From: Prostheceraeus crozeri | Taxonomy: Eukaryota > Platyhelminthes > Polycladida > Euryleptidae | Direction: 5' to 3' | Assembly (NCBI GenBank): GCA_907163375.1 | Contig: CAJQUW010000591.1 | Span: forward strand, 58,432 to 122,431 | DNA length: 64,000 bases | Shown: in pieces, positions 31,423-43,289 of the stretch | Layout of the letters: each line of letters opens with the position of its first letter | How positions within the stretch are numbered: the first letter of the stretch is position 1 | Position numbers and translations under genes: made by a program | Notes under the pieces: model-generated | Database searches by the model: none | Told to the model about the DNA's origin: nothing | The model's input: the letters and a program-made list of their open reading frames with translations, nothing else

Positions 31423-32419
31423 ATGATGAACAGGTCATCACCAGCAAGCAGAACAACACGTGCCAACTCTATCAATAATAATACGATGAATGAAATCCGT
31501 GATCTCATGAGACAAATGGAAACAAACATTTGTAACAAGATTGATCAGGTTATTGCCAGAGTTTCTGCAATAGAGACCAAACTAGAACAGGTTCAAGCGC
31601 ATCAGATCCAAGTGGATCTAGACATTAAATCTATAAAAGATGTAATAGGAGTACAGCAAATGTTCATTGAACGGCTTGAACAATCCAGACGAAAGAATAA
31701 TTTGATATTTGGTGGAGTGCCTGAAAGTCCTTTGATAGTTGATCAGGATGAGGTTTTGGATGATGATCGGGAGAAGATAGCTCATATCTGTCAATTGGTG
31801 GATACTGATATTGATGAAAGTGATATCACTGTAGAAAGACTTGGTTCAAAAACGTATGGCAAACCTCGCATAATCGAGGCCACATTTACCAACCAAAAGC
31901 ATCGCAACGAGATTCTCAGGAATCAAAAAATTATTCGTAATTCCAGTGTTGATCGATTGAAATACATTTACATCAACAAGGACAGCTCATTCATTATGAG
32001 CAGGCATGAGATTGAGGGCAAATAAAAAACCCGGAACGAGCGAGCAAGTTTGCGAAGGGGGTCTGGTCTTGAAATTTTTGTGACCTTTTTATTGATATTT
32101 GGCATAACTAATGTAAGAAAAATAGTTGGCTAGGGCGAAAAAATGGACGTTTTTTAAATAATCTAACTTTCGGAGGGGGTATACTTTGTTATTGCATATT
32201 TAGGTGAATTACGAGAATGGTCTTTTCAGCACCAAAAACCCGGAAAACCCGGAAGATTCTCATACCTGTATGAGAAAGGAAGAAAAGCGTTTGAGAGACC
32301 ACATGAAAGAGGCGAAATCGATGAATCCCTCTAATGATAAGATTTATACAAAGTCCGGTAAACTAATGCGCAACAATTGTGTAATAGATCAAATTCATTT
32401 TGCTAACCAGCTCTTTTGA
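31423..32419 (+). pseudogene. LINE ORF1 (coiled coil, RNA-binding type), interrupted
   Basis: The first part (31423-32025, 200 residues) has a polar start, a coiled coil (about residues 20-85, IDQVIARVSAIETKLEQVQ) and the segment RRKNNLIFGGVPE, typical of ORF1 proteins in CR1/L2-like LINEs, which coat the LINE RNA. The C-terminal part MRKEEKRLRDHMKEAKSMNP follows at 32270-32419 in a continuing sense. Between about 32026 and 32265 lies an insertion of roughly 240 bases bounded by AACCCGGAA-type text on both sides (32029 and 32233), which breaks the protein. Confidence 0.65.
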
Positions 32420-32455
32420 CTTTTACGAATCGACGAACTATCGTCTCATGATGTA

Positions 32456-35416
32456 TTGAATTCGTATATCCGTTTTTTGAATTTACATTACGATTGTAAA
32501 CAACTACTCTCTCCTTTCCTGTTATCCCTTCATACGTCGTATGAAATGCCTGAAAATCATGGGTCTGTATCACACAAATCTCAGATATTCAATGACTCAG
32601 CTATTCAAAAATCTATCAAATGTATTTCATTTAATGCGCGTTCTTTATGTAACAAATTGAATGACTTGGATGTCTTACTGGACTCTCGTAAGTTCGATTT
32701 GATATTTGTTACAGAAACTTGGCTGGACGAAAAAATACCAGATTCACTTTTGATTCATGACTCTGATTATGATGTGCTTCGAAAAGATCGGTTGTCCCAC
32801 AGAGGTGGTGGTTGCGCGATATTTTATAGGAACTCGCTACTTGTTAATCGTATTGTCATGCCAAATCAGTTTTCTAATCTTGAATGTATAGCTATCGATG
32901 TCAAATGGTCAAAAAGTTATGTGTATCGAATATTCTGTATTTACTTTCCTCCTGATTCTGCTATCCAAGAAAATGTAGTGAGAAATCTCTGTTCTCTCCT
33001 TGAATATGGTTGTACTACTAGTTTTCCTGTAATCTTTCTTGGAGACTTTAATTTTCCATTGATCGACTGGGATATTCCAAAAAGTGTGAATACAATTCAA
33101 CAACGTTTTCTTTGTCAATGTACTCGACTTAATCTCTCTCAACTTGTTAATATACCAACTAGATCCCACCACATTTTGGATCTATTATTGTGCTCTCATC
33201 CTAATAACATTTTCAGAGTGGTTGTAGATCCCCCATTTTCCATGTCATGCGATCATAATTGTGTTTCGTTTTGCATTGATGTTCCTTTTGATGGTGCTGA
33301 TGATTCAGAATTATATCCGAATTTTTACAAAGCTGATTATAATTCGATACGATATCTACTAAGCGGTGTTGATTGGACTGATTTATATCTACGATCATCA
33401 GATGTTCAATCCTTTTGGGATGTGTTTTGTGATGTTCTTAACAATGTCATTTCTGATACGAATCTTGTACCCAAAAAGAGGAAAATGTCTGTTTTTCGAT
33501 ATCCTAAACATATACATAAACTCCGTTTGAAAAAGCAAAGACTCTACAAAAAGCGTGCTAATGACGAATCATCAAGACGAAAATATCAAGAGGCATGTGA
33601 AAATTACAAAGCTAAAGTAAAAGAGTTCAACGAGACATTAGAAAATGACTTGATAGACAGTGGAAATACAAAGAAGTTTTATGCATTTGTGAGAAAGAAA
33701 CTTAAACAAGGTTACAGATCTCTTCCTTTGGTCGATTGTAATGGAGAGGTTATCTGTTCAAATATAGAAGAAGCCAACATCTTCAATAGTTACTTTGCAT
33801 CTGTATGCGTTATTGACAATGGTTCACTACCTCGTGTAAATCTTCCTATCTCAACTCTTGAAGAATTGAGCTATGTTACATTTCCTTCGGATACTATAAT
33901 TTCTAAATTGAAGAAACTTCCGTTGAAGTATGTGCATTCACCAGATGGCTTTCCTCCTGTATTTTTACATTGTATTGCTGATGTAATATCTGCTCCGCTA
34001 CAAATTCTTTTTGAATGGTCGCTGTCCTCCGGAATATTGCCATCTAATTGGAAACAATCAATAATTGTGCCATCCTTCAAAAAGGGTTCGCCAACATAGG
34101 TCCGCAACTATCGTCCGATAGCACTTACGTCTGTAATATGCAAAGTAATGGAAGCGTTTATAGTAGAAGCTATATCAACACATTGTGAGAAGACGAACAT
34201 CCTGAGCTTGTCTCAACATGGTTTTGCAAGAGGTCGCTCTACATGCACTCAACTTCTTGATTCTCTCGATCTTTATTCGGCAGCTGTAAACAATGGTTAC
34301 CCAGTGGACGTTATTCACATCGACTTTATGCGAGCGTTTGACTCCATATGTCATCCCAAACTACTTTTGAAATTAAGAGCAATTGGAATAAATTATGAAA
34401 TGTTCAATTGGATTAAGTCATACATCATAAATCGCACTCAACAAGTTATGGTTGGCAGGAGTAAATCTGAGGAAGTGACAATGATTAGCGGTGTACCTCA
34501 AGGTTCAGTTTTAGGACCCTGGTTATTCAAAATTTTTATGAATGACATTGTACAATGCATGCATTCCCCAGCTCAGATTCGTTTGTTTGCTGACGACATT
34601 AAAATCTTTTCTGTCAGAGCGCCAAATGATACTTCTCTTGAACATTCGCTAAATGATATTTGTCTATGGTCAAAAATTTGGCAATTGCCTGTTTCCTGTG
34701 AAAAATGTAAATATATTCCTTTAAACTCTCGTAGATCCGATTTATCTTATTCAATCGAAGATTACGCTTTACCGAGTGATTCTATTGTTTGTGATTTAGG
34801 AGTAACTTTTACATCGAACTTGAAGTTTTCTGACCATTGTGCCAAAGTGTCATCTACAGCTTACAGTCGAGCATTCCTCGTGTTAAAAAGTTTTACTACA
34901 GACAACCCCAAATTGCTTGTTCGCGCTTTTTGTTGCTTTGTTCGCCCAATATTGGAGTACTGCTCCCAAGTATGGAGTCCTCATTTGATTGGAGATATAA
35001 GGATTGTTGAAAGAGTACAAAAATATTTCACTAAGCAGGTTTGTCTGCGAACGTCAATTGAATTTGATTGTTATAATGACCGTTTGATAAAACTAAAAAT
35101 ACAGTCCTTAGAATACCGTAGAATTCTACTTGATTTGACATTGACTTACAAAATTGTTCATGAACTTGTTGACTTACCTTTTGAAAAATTTTTTAGTTTT
35201 CATAACACAGCTACCATCTGTACACGTGGTCGTTGTTATAAATTAAGGTCTCTTGGTCGTGTAAATTCGGATTGTCGTAAATACTTCTTTAGTAATCGTG
35301 TTGTTCAAATTTGGAATTCTTTGCCTGTTGATGTAATTTCCAGTCCCACATTATCTTGTTTCAAATTCAGACTACGACAGCTCAACCTATCACATTATTG
35401 TAAAGTTTTTGGATAA
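32456..35416 (+). pseudogene. LINE ORF2: AP endonuclease and reverse transcriptase, one stop
   Basis: The frame is 987 codons with one in-frame TAG at 34097-34099. Endonuclease landmarks: FNARSLCNKL (about residue 60), VTETWLDE, RGGGCAIFYRN, LGDFNFPLIDW, and the catalytic SCDHN near residue 264. RT landmarks: HSPDGFPP, RPIAL directly after the stop, QHGFARGRS, motif A HIDFMRAFDS, motif B SGVPQGSVLGP, motif C RLFADD (residues 709-714, 34580-34597). The enzyme would nick genomic DNA and prime reverse transcription there. Apart from the stop, which falls in KKGSPT(stop)VRNYRPIAL, the protein looks whole, so it was functional until recently. Confidence 0.85.
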
Positions 35417-35524
35417 TTGTACATGTTTTTCTCCTGGCTTCACATAAGTGTTGTTCATCAACCAGTGTTGCCATTTGTAGACGTTTATCTTCTTCAATAA
35501 ACTAATTCTATTCTATTCTATTTA

Positions 35525-35579
35525 TTTTGATGAAAAATGGTCACATAATGTCACGCTTTGTCACATCGGCCCACCCCTG
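35525..35579. mobile_element. Right end of a hAT-like element with TGTCACA motifs
   Basis: Read inverted from 35579, the terminus is CAGGGGTGGGCCGATGTGAC, a hAT-type start, followed by two more GTCACA-type motifs. The matching left end should lie near 30.8 kb but I could not find a CAGGGGTGGG partner or an 8-base target duplication. The LINE at 30960-35520 appears inserted in this element. Confidence 0.45.
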
Positions 35580-37000
35580 ATACACATGGTGAAATACATC
35601 TTAAATAATACAATAAATATCTGAATATCATGAGCATGTCTCAATAAAGGAAACTGTTCGTCCTTGAAAATGAATGTCAGTTTATCATGGACGGTCCATT
35701 GGATAAGGTCGTCCATCTGAGTTAAGGCCTGAAAGAATAGCCCTGTGGAAAACATGATCTGCCACTGCTCTACAAAGGCGAAGAACTACTGCCAAGTGTC
35801 TTGCGCACGACACAAAGCACAAGTTCCGCAACAATCCAAACCTCCAGGAGTGAACATTTTCTAAATATCATTGAGCACCCTCAGGGACGAGACATCCATC
35901 CACTTTTTTATCTCTTGGAAAAATATACCAACATTGTTAGCCGCAATACAATTCTGGACTTATTAGTAAATACCACCACGATAATGTTTTCGTGTTTAAA
36001 ATATAATTGTAGCTACTGAGATTAGCAAACTTCATAAACCATTACCTTACATAAATCATTTACCATCACTAGGCTGCCCAATCTATCAGACCGATGAATC
36101 CGCAGCTGTCGACTTTACTATTTTCCTTTGTAGCAGTTACACCACTCTCGAAAATGGAAAAATACCTCCGCCAGAAAAAGTTTCCATTATGAAATGCCCT
36201 TAAAACAGATACAGAAGTCTTATATGATGCATTTTAGGCATTGCATGTATGCGTCTACCCCAGCACAATACATTCTGGATAATCAAGAAAAGAAAGTTCC
36301 AGAAAAACAATTACCGCTACATCCGTTTACACGATGCAAAGTTTACTGATGAGTCCCATATACAGTGCAGATCAATGCACGAGCGCCTCTACCCGACTTC
36401 TAGTCCGTATTTCTGAGTTGAGGCCACTAAGGGTAACTTAACTTAGTTAGTCAATCTAAATAATACTAGCATATAGCACTAGCCACTCTAGTATATTAGT
36501 AATGCTAATTTAGTATACACAAGTATTTAGCACCGTCGACTATCAGCGCATTAACTGTCCGGGCACAACGGTCAGCCAACTTTTGGTTAAGCAGATATCA
36601 AAATAAAGATGAGCTACTGAAGACCTACCAATGTTTCCGAAGCTTCGATTCGATTCACGAATCAATGTCTGATTCGAGTCCGATTCACAGGTCCCTATTT
36701 AGACAGCTTTTTCTGTTAATTTTGTCTTGTGAGAGTTTACACTAAACCTGGATAAGGAATAAGACACAGCAGTTGTGATATTTTACTGAATTGTATTTTT
36801 CTGAATCATTCATAGTTACTCAAGGTCAAATTGAACCGTAATAATGCACTATGTGGATTGATCAAAATCTTTGTGAGAAGGTTATCATTTACTCTTCAAA
36901 AGATTATTAAGCTTATTCTGCTTCATAATTATTGGGTGATTGATCATGTCAGTGTTGATATACATATATTTCATTTCAGTAACCTTCGGCTTGTCGTAAA
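35580..37000. other. Stretch without recognised features
   Basis: I see no gene-like frame or repeat that I can name between the hAT-like end and the Tc1-type relic. Confidence 0.4.
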
Positions 37001-37006
37001 AATGGA

Positions 37007-37508
37007 ATGAAATTTTGTCATAAAATCCAGAAGCCACATGTGATTCTGTCTTCCCGAAAACTTATAGCAAGTTTAATGGAATGCTTTTGTAGAGATCATC
37101 TAGAGGAGATCCGGAGGTATCGGGAGGAGATGTGTCCCTTTATGTTTAGGGATATCCGCGATGTAATGGGCACTGAAGAGTGGATTTGGCAACAAGACGG
37201 AGCAAAGCCTCACACGGCTACGGCTACAGTTATCTGGTTAGAGGAGAATACACCTCAGTTCATCAGGCCATCACAATGGCCAGCGAAAAGTCCCGACCTG
37301 AATGTTATGGACTATAGCATCTGAGGAATTCTTCATCAACACTTGCAAGCAGTACGCAGCGATACTACCACGGTTGATCAACTAAAACATGCTTTACTAC
37401 TCGCATAGGAGAACATCGACATGGAAGTAATTCAGAAGGCCACAGCTTCCTGGATTCCACGTCTTCGAAAGTGTTGCAACAATGACGGAGGACATTTTGA
37501 ACACTACT
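37007..37508 (+). pseudogene. Tc1/mariner-type transposase, C-terminal half
   Basis: The frame holds WIWQQDGAKPHTATATVIWL (second catalytic aspartate), then QWPAKSPDLNVMDYSI (third catalytic position, aspartate), then, after a stop at 37322-37324, VDQLKHALL and a second stop, ending CCNNDGGHFEHY. The N-terminal DNA-binding half and the first aspartate are missing. The C-terminus GGHFEH is usual in one branch of the IS630-Tc1-mariner group. A TIR candidate, GGGTGCCCAGTAGAAAACC inverted at 37617-37635, has no left partner that I could see. Confidence 0.7.
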
Positions 37509-37519
37509 GAACACTGAGC

Positions 37520-39537
37520 TTGTTTATGTAAGTATGTTTAGCTTACCTTTCTCATGTCTTTAATTAAATACACTGTAGTTTTATTTAAATCATATGCAAT
37601 TTTTTGAATCTTTTGGTTTTCTACTGGGCACCCTGTAGAATGATTGTAAAAGTGCCAACCGTTCTCCAAATTTTTATGATAGTGAATGCGGTATTTTCGA
37701 TATGGATGTTCACGACACAACATTATTGCAAACTTATTAACGTAACATAGCAAAGTGGAAAATCTATACTAAATCATGGAATCGCATTATATAAAAGCGG
37801 TGTGTACGAAACAGGTCTTGGTAGTAGCTAATTGAAAAAATTTCTGAAAGATATTCATAATACAATTTGTTATCCATTTGAATTGATAATTAATTATGAG
37901 TGTCCCACAAGTTGGTATCCATGTGATTATCACTTAATTTGCAATATCTAAGGGCACATACACGTATTGCACTTTTTAATCTACACTGTAGGTAGGCTCT
38001 ATGCACAAGGAGGCACGCTACACGGATGTGAACGACAGCATGTAGTTGCACAGATTCACAGCTTCAAATAGTACCCGAGGCTTCTCTTACTCAGTGAGGA
38101 AGATCTCAATTGACCGAAATATATTTGGAGACGGATCTCTATCATCGGAACTTCAAATTTGATTTGCACATTCGGCCAGGAGAAACATGCATCGATTCAC
38201 AGGGCCGGTGCCTTGTTCACAGTAAATCCTGACAAGAGGTGCGGCAACCACTCGAAGCAATACGTGTACGTTCAGAGACTTAATTGTTGCTAAATATTTC
38301 ACGTCCATAAAAAGTGCATCGAACGCCCTAAACAGTGCGCAGGCCTTCAGCATTGTCGAAATTCAGACTTTTAATCTATTAGAACAACATCTCTACTCAC
38401 TTGATCATGTTCTTCACCAGCTGATGCCTTCTACCTCTGAGTGAACAAATGGCATTAATTTATCCCAACACGAACCGTACCTAGTACAAGTGCCACTGTT
38501 TACAAATTCTGCTAGGTAAAATGACAAGGAATGAATGCAGTCTTCTTTGTCTGAACACCCATTAGAATCGCTTTATCTACAACTCTCATACTCCGATCCC
38601 AATTTGACGCTCTATAATTCAAACTATGCACTCATTACTTTTACTTCACTTATTAAAATCCATTAACATACTTCAAATATTTTCAAATAATTTCCTTTAA
38701 TATTCCACAGGGAAAATCAATGGATTTGAACCTCCTGAAAAATTTGATCAATTATATAGGGAAAATGTGTTAGTCTCGTCTCATTTTCAGAAGTAGCTGT
38801 CGGCATCTTAAACTTAATAAACCGATCGGAATGATCTCATGGATATCCAACATGGATTATATCCGAAATAACTAAACCACATAAAATGCAACTGGTCAAT
38901 CAATATGCCTGAAAAAGTTCAAACATGCTAATTCTGTCGTCACTAGACACTTAGCAACAAACTTTGGGATAATCGTGAAACTCCTCCAGGAGATTGTGGG
39001 CACATTACAATCTTGAAGTTATGTGAATTGAATCGGCTCAACTAAGACATCAAGGAATGAAGTCAGGTCTGCAATGTCAGGTCCGCAACCATCGTGGAAT
39101 GCATCTTATCAAAAAATGCGAAGGCTTGCTCAAACCAGCTGAGGATTTTTTTCTTGTTGAGTTCTTCATAGTTGTCTTTGTGATTATTTTGGATGATCAA
39201 TCGACGCAATAGCATGAAGTCTAATGAGCTGAATAAATCTCTTGAAGAGGTCACAAGATGACATATTTTTGTACAAAAATACGACCTGGCTTCAATGTTA
39301 ATTAACAAGCATAATGTTAACGCTGACATTGTAATTCGATAGGCCCTATTTGACTGTTGTGACCAGCACCGACTAACGTCTGTTAACCCCATCCATACAA
39401 CCTATACAGGGCTGTGAAGCGCATCGCAATTCCGGGCGTTGGGTTCGTCCCCTCTTTTAATCCCTAAGTATTGAAATTCACAGTGCAACATTTTTAGTGT
39501 GTGAGCTCTCCAAAGGGTCCATTTAATCCAACTCGCT
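37520..39537. other. Stretch without recognised features
   Basis: Apart from the Tc1-type tail at its start I see no supported gene or repeat here. Open frames present have chance-like composition. Confidence 0.35.
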
Positions 39538-39780
39538 CATTTTGCATTATAAATAGCAGTTCAAATTTAAAAAAATCGAAAAACCTTTTTGAAATTTCAC
39601 CTCTATAAAAAACCGCCATGAGTCACCTTGATGATCGTTATCCAATAGCCCTGCTCTATTGCATTTTGCATTATATATAGCAGTTCAAAATTACAAAATC
39701 GAAAGACCTTTTTGAAATTTCACCCCTATAAAAAACCGCCATAAGTCACCTTGATGATCGTTATCCAATAGGCATACTCT
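39538..39780. repeat. Tandem duplication, 122-base unit, two copies
   Basis: Copy 1 is about 39538-39659 and copy 2 about 39660-39780. Shared strings include TTTTGAAATTTCACC, CTATAAAAAACCGCCAT and AGTCACCTTGATGATCGTT. About ten differences separate the two, so the duplication is old. No coding content. Confidence 0.85.
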
Positions 39781-39980
39781 ACTCGATATCAAAGGTATTT
39801 GATGATCATGACATGATTTATGAAATTGAAATCCAATTGAGATGTGTTTCTGCATATTTACATTGCTGAAAAAATGACAAATGGCATCTTGACAGCTACT
39901 CAGATTGATAATGAACTGCATCATATACATTCCATTTCCTAAATCGTTGCACAGCACGAACAATTCTGATCTTGCGTATA

Positions 39981-41383
39981 TCGGGTGTCTCAGACTATGT
40001 AGGCAGTTAAAACTATTAACTTTAGAGTCAAATAATACAGATATTTGTTTCAAACTAACAGTACGGAAAATTTTGCACATGTTTCTCAACGCAAATGTTC
40101 AAAGTGTTGTCCATCGACAGCGAGAGGTCACAGAGTGACAGGCTTTTGAGATGAGAACCATCGGAATGCTTCTTGCACTTTATGTGATTTTATCTCTCAT
40201 TTCTTGCACGTTGAGGGAACGTGGAATTTTTTAGACTTTTTTTAAATAACCCTAGAAAAAGAAGTCTATGGAGTTAGGTCAGAGCTTCTCGGGGGATACT
40301 TACCAAAGTCACCATGACGTCCAATCCATGAAGTGATGTCACTGCCAACTCTGGAATTGAGATAGCTTCGTACAATGGAGGCATAATGAGCTAGAGCTCT
40401 ATCCTGTTGAAAGTATGGCAGCTCCTCGTCATTCGGATACAATCTCCTGAATTCCGATATTACATGGGTACGTAGAAGCTCCAGATACTTCTCACCATCC
40501 ACCGTCCCGTTGAACAAGAATGGGCCTATCAAGCCGCGAGAAGAAAGACCTGCCCATGCGGTAACACTAGGGAGATTAACATCCTGCTGTAAAATTTGAT
40601 GAGGATTCTCTTCAGCCCAGTAGATATTGTTTTTGGCGATTGAGTCGAACATGCAATTTAAACGCGGCCTCATCAGACCATAAGATCATGTTTTGAAGGT
40701 CTGGATCGGCTTCTGTTTCATGTAAAAACCACTCACAAAACTCGACCCGTCTATCGAAATCATCTTCATTTAATTAGTGTTGGGCGGTAAGGTCTAATGT
40801 TACTTTCATGAAGGATTCGCTGAATTGTTCTTCTGAATTTCTGAATCGCTCTTGAAAGATTCACGTGTAAAGCAGCTTGTTTGATTGATTTTTTGGGTCA
40901 TCACCGAATGCAGAGACAACTAAATTGACATTGTCATTTGACCGAGCAGTTCTTGGACGACCAGTGAACTTTTGGATGCTTCCAATTGTTCTTGCGTTCT
41001 CAAACTTGTCACTTATTCGGGAGATTGTGTCTGGACGTGGAAGTTCCGAGTTATAAATGGCTTTCCATTGTCTCTGGACTTGACAGATATTCTCGTATTT
41101 AAAAAACCACTTTAAAACTTGTTTCCTTTCTTCAAATGTATGTCGAACGCGATATTCACTTTACATGACTAATGTTTATCGGCATATGAAGGATTCAGAC
41201 GACAACGAATGTTCATAAAATTCAAATTCAAACAGTTTTCAAGTATGAGAAAATCGGCAATAATGTTTGACATGAAATACTATACATAGAAATCAAACAA
41301 TGACACCGTACTTTGCAGTCATTGATGGTTTTTAAGCAACCTGCATAGATATTTTAAACTGCCTACATAGTTCCGAGACACTG
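39981..41383 (-). mobile_element. mariner-type transposon with terminal inverted repeats
   Basis: The left end TCGGGTGTCTCAGACTATGT continues AGGCAGTTAAAAC, and the right end, inverted from 41383, reads CAGTGTCTCGGAACTATGT then AGGCAGTTTAAAA. The pairing over about 30 bases with TA on the outside of each (39979-39980 and 41384-41385) marks a 1.4-kb element. The transposase relic inside is on the minus strand. Confidence 0.75.
40266..41165 (-). pseudogene. mariner-type transposase, decayed
   Basis: On the minus strand the order is SEYRVRHTFEERKQVLKWFF (DNA-binding start near 41163), GSIQKFTGRPRTARSND, then RRVEFCEWFLHE, NMILWSDEAAFKLHV (first catalytic aspartate), GLIGPFLFNGTVDGEKYLEL, LPYFQQDRALAHYAS (second), PPRSSDLTP at the third. 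Stops and frame changes near 40860, 40795 and 40680, and the usual SPDLTP reads SSDLTP. The C-terminal end after 40266 is lost. It is inactive. Confidence 0.75.
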
Positions 41384-41691
41384 TATTCTCATCAAATTTA
41401 ATCGCATGCTGACAGTAGATCAATAAACTCATTTACTTGGTCAGCTGAGAAACTTGGTTCAGGAAACATAGTGGTGTGATTTGCCTAATTAAATGAAGTA
41501 ATTAGTGATTGTCTGCTTTGTTACTTTCACGATGCTATTTCAGATATCAATATCTTGTTGGCCCATTTTCTTTTTCATCATTGATGAGCTGCTTCATTTA
41601 TCGGACGCACGCAGCGCAAGCGTCAGCATTCCTACGGCGTGAAGGAAATACTATTGTTTGTTTTGAACAGGTGCAGAGACGAGACAAGCCC
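41384..41691. other. Spacer without recognised features
   Basis: I see nothing that I can support between the mariner-type element and the Harbinger-like terminus. Confidence 0.4.
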
Positions 41692-41711
41692 TTAGGCCGT
41701 ATTCACGAAAC
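41692..41711 (+). repeat. Harbinger-like terminus (TTA + GGCCGTATTCACG)
   Basis: TTA at 41692-41694, the usual PIF/Harbinger three-base target, is followed by GGCCGTATTCACGAAAC, a typical start of a Harbinger TIR. Inside are repeated AGCTGCAGCT and TATTCATGAA motifs. I could not find the inverted partner in the following 1.6 kb. Confidence 0.45.
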
Positions 41712-41952
41712 AAGTTCAGGTTATGTAGCTTTAGCTATGTAACTGTAGTTGATGTTAAGAGGTTAGCTGCAGCTCATCGAACTTAAACCACAAATCGGTA
41801 TTCATGAATGAAGCTGTAACTCGGGTTTGAATAGCTGCAGCTACAGAGCACGCGCGCGAACCAAACACACGATTTTTCCTTTATCGATCAATGTGATGAA
41901 CGCTTGCCATCGCAGTTGACAGCATTAACATCGATCGAGTTCATTCGACAGG

Positions 41953-42758
41953 ATGGCTGGTATGACTGAAAGTTCAGAGCTCGATCGTCTCTTAATTGAA
42001 AAATATGAAGAAAAAGTTGGGATATTGAAGAATAAAGAAAAAAGTGCAGACATCAATAGGAGGAAAAGAGAAGCATGGCAAGAAATAACTACCGCTGTCA
42101 ATGCGCTGGACGGCAAAGGAAGCAGAAGCGTGGAACAAATCAAGGCCAGATACAAAAACATGTATAATCGTGCGAAATCAAAGCTATCCAAAATGCGTAG
42201 GCACGCGTCAGGGACTGGTGGTGGATCAGCGTCAACGATTACGCTGACGGCCACAGAGCAGAAGATAGCCGACTTGTTTGGAGATAGCCCAACATTCAAG
42301 GGAATTCTTGACGCCAGAGAATCATCAATAGGACCAAGAGAAGCATTCAAAGGTAAGTCAACTTTTGCCCTATTCTGAGCCTAACAATCATCGATATACA
42401 CTGTATTTTAAATATTTCAGATATCAGTCAAGATGTCACCGTTAACAAGGAAAACCAAGACGATGCCGGGGAGGAATCGTCCGAAATGGATTCTTCTCAA
42501 ATCTCAATTCAAGCTGATCCAAAATTCCAAACTATTCGAACGACTCCGGAATCCCAAACCAAGAGGTCATTAAGTCATCAAGTGACTATGAAGCAACTTG
42601 AGGTTCTAGAAGCTCAACTGAAAGCCGCTATAGCTACATACGAAGTCATGGTCGAGGTCAAAGCAACAGCTGTTTCGCTTCGTGCTGCCGTGCCTGACTC
42701 AAATGACAATAACGGAGTATTTTCTTTCGTGAAATTTTTAGACGATGTGAGACAATAA
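41953..42758 (+). CDS. Myb/SANT-like DNA-binding protein, two exons
   Basis: Exon 1 is 41953-42352 and exon 2 42421-42758, joined across a 68-base intron (donor AAAG|GTAAGT, acceptor ATATTTCAG) with matching phase (one base plus two). The product is 245 residues. Residues about 5-75 form a Myb/SANT-like domain: LIEKYEEKVGILKNKEKSAD, then KREAWQEITTAVNAL and EQIKARYKNMYNRAKSK. A glycine-serine linker (SGTGGGSAS) follows, then an acidic part and a C-terminal helix (MKQLEVLEAQLKAAIATYEV). An AATAAA overlaps the stop region. Such proteins are the second gene of PIF/Harbinger transposons, where they bring the transposase to DNA, and are also found as host genes. No Harbinger nuclease is seen nearby. 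It has no defects, so it may still be expressed. Confidence 0.7.
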
Positions 42759-42759
42759 A

Positions 42760-43265
42760 AAGGCTATAATGTGTTATGGAGAAAATTGTTTTGTAATTAG
42801 GGGTTACTTGAGCACGAAATTAAGGCAATTTTCAAGATAAATATCGTAAGGTCTACATGTAAATCATTGGAAAATGTTATATGCCTACTTATGAACCATG
42901 TACATGAACCATGTCAGAGTTTCGGAAACGTTTTAGATCACGTGGTATATCTAGGCCTATAAATGGTGGCATGCAATGTTCCCAACACCGGGTGCCAAAT
43001 GGACCCGCCGCTCCCCTATATTAGAACTTCTATTGCCCAGTGTATTTTGCTACAAATAAAAATCAGCATTAGGCATTGAGTGTTAAGCATAATAGACATT
43101 ATTTCGAGGAACATAAACGAAATTGCGAGATATGGACCTTGCCTACATCCACGAATCACAGGGCATGTGAATTAAACATGGTACTGCATGTATGAATTGC
43201 GAAATTGATCAAAAGTTGAAGACCGTGTTGATGAGGTGTCCGAGTATCCGATAATGGATTCTACA
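42760..43265. other. Spacer without recognised features
   Basis: It follows the Myb/SANT gene. Nothing can be supported in it. Confidence 0.4.
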
Positions 43266-43289
43266 AGATAACTGGCACCTAATAAACAA

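Larger units (their letters stand above)
30960..35520 (+). mobile_element. Near-complete CR1/Jockey-group LINE
   Basis: A 5' leader (30960-31422), ORF1 (31423-32419, interrupted), ORF2 (32456-35416, one stop) and a short 3' part with AATAAA near 35494 and a terminal (ATTCT)n tail to about 35520. Length is about 4.6 kb, full-length for the group. Only one stop codon in ORF2 and one small insertion in ORF1 were found, so this copy is young. Confidence 0.8.

Noticed and set aside
36345-36380. Hammerhead core CTGATGAGTCCC
   Set aside because: No GAAA partner follows at a usable distance and no stem II forms, so the match to CTGATGA is chance.
38153-40138. Minus- and plus-strand frames of 66-132 codons
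   Set aside because: Composition is chance-like; one spans the 122-base tandem duplication and another overlaps a mariner-type TIR.
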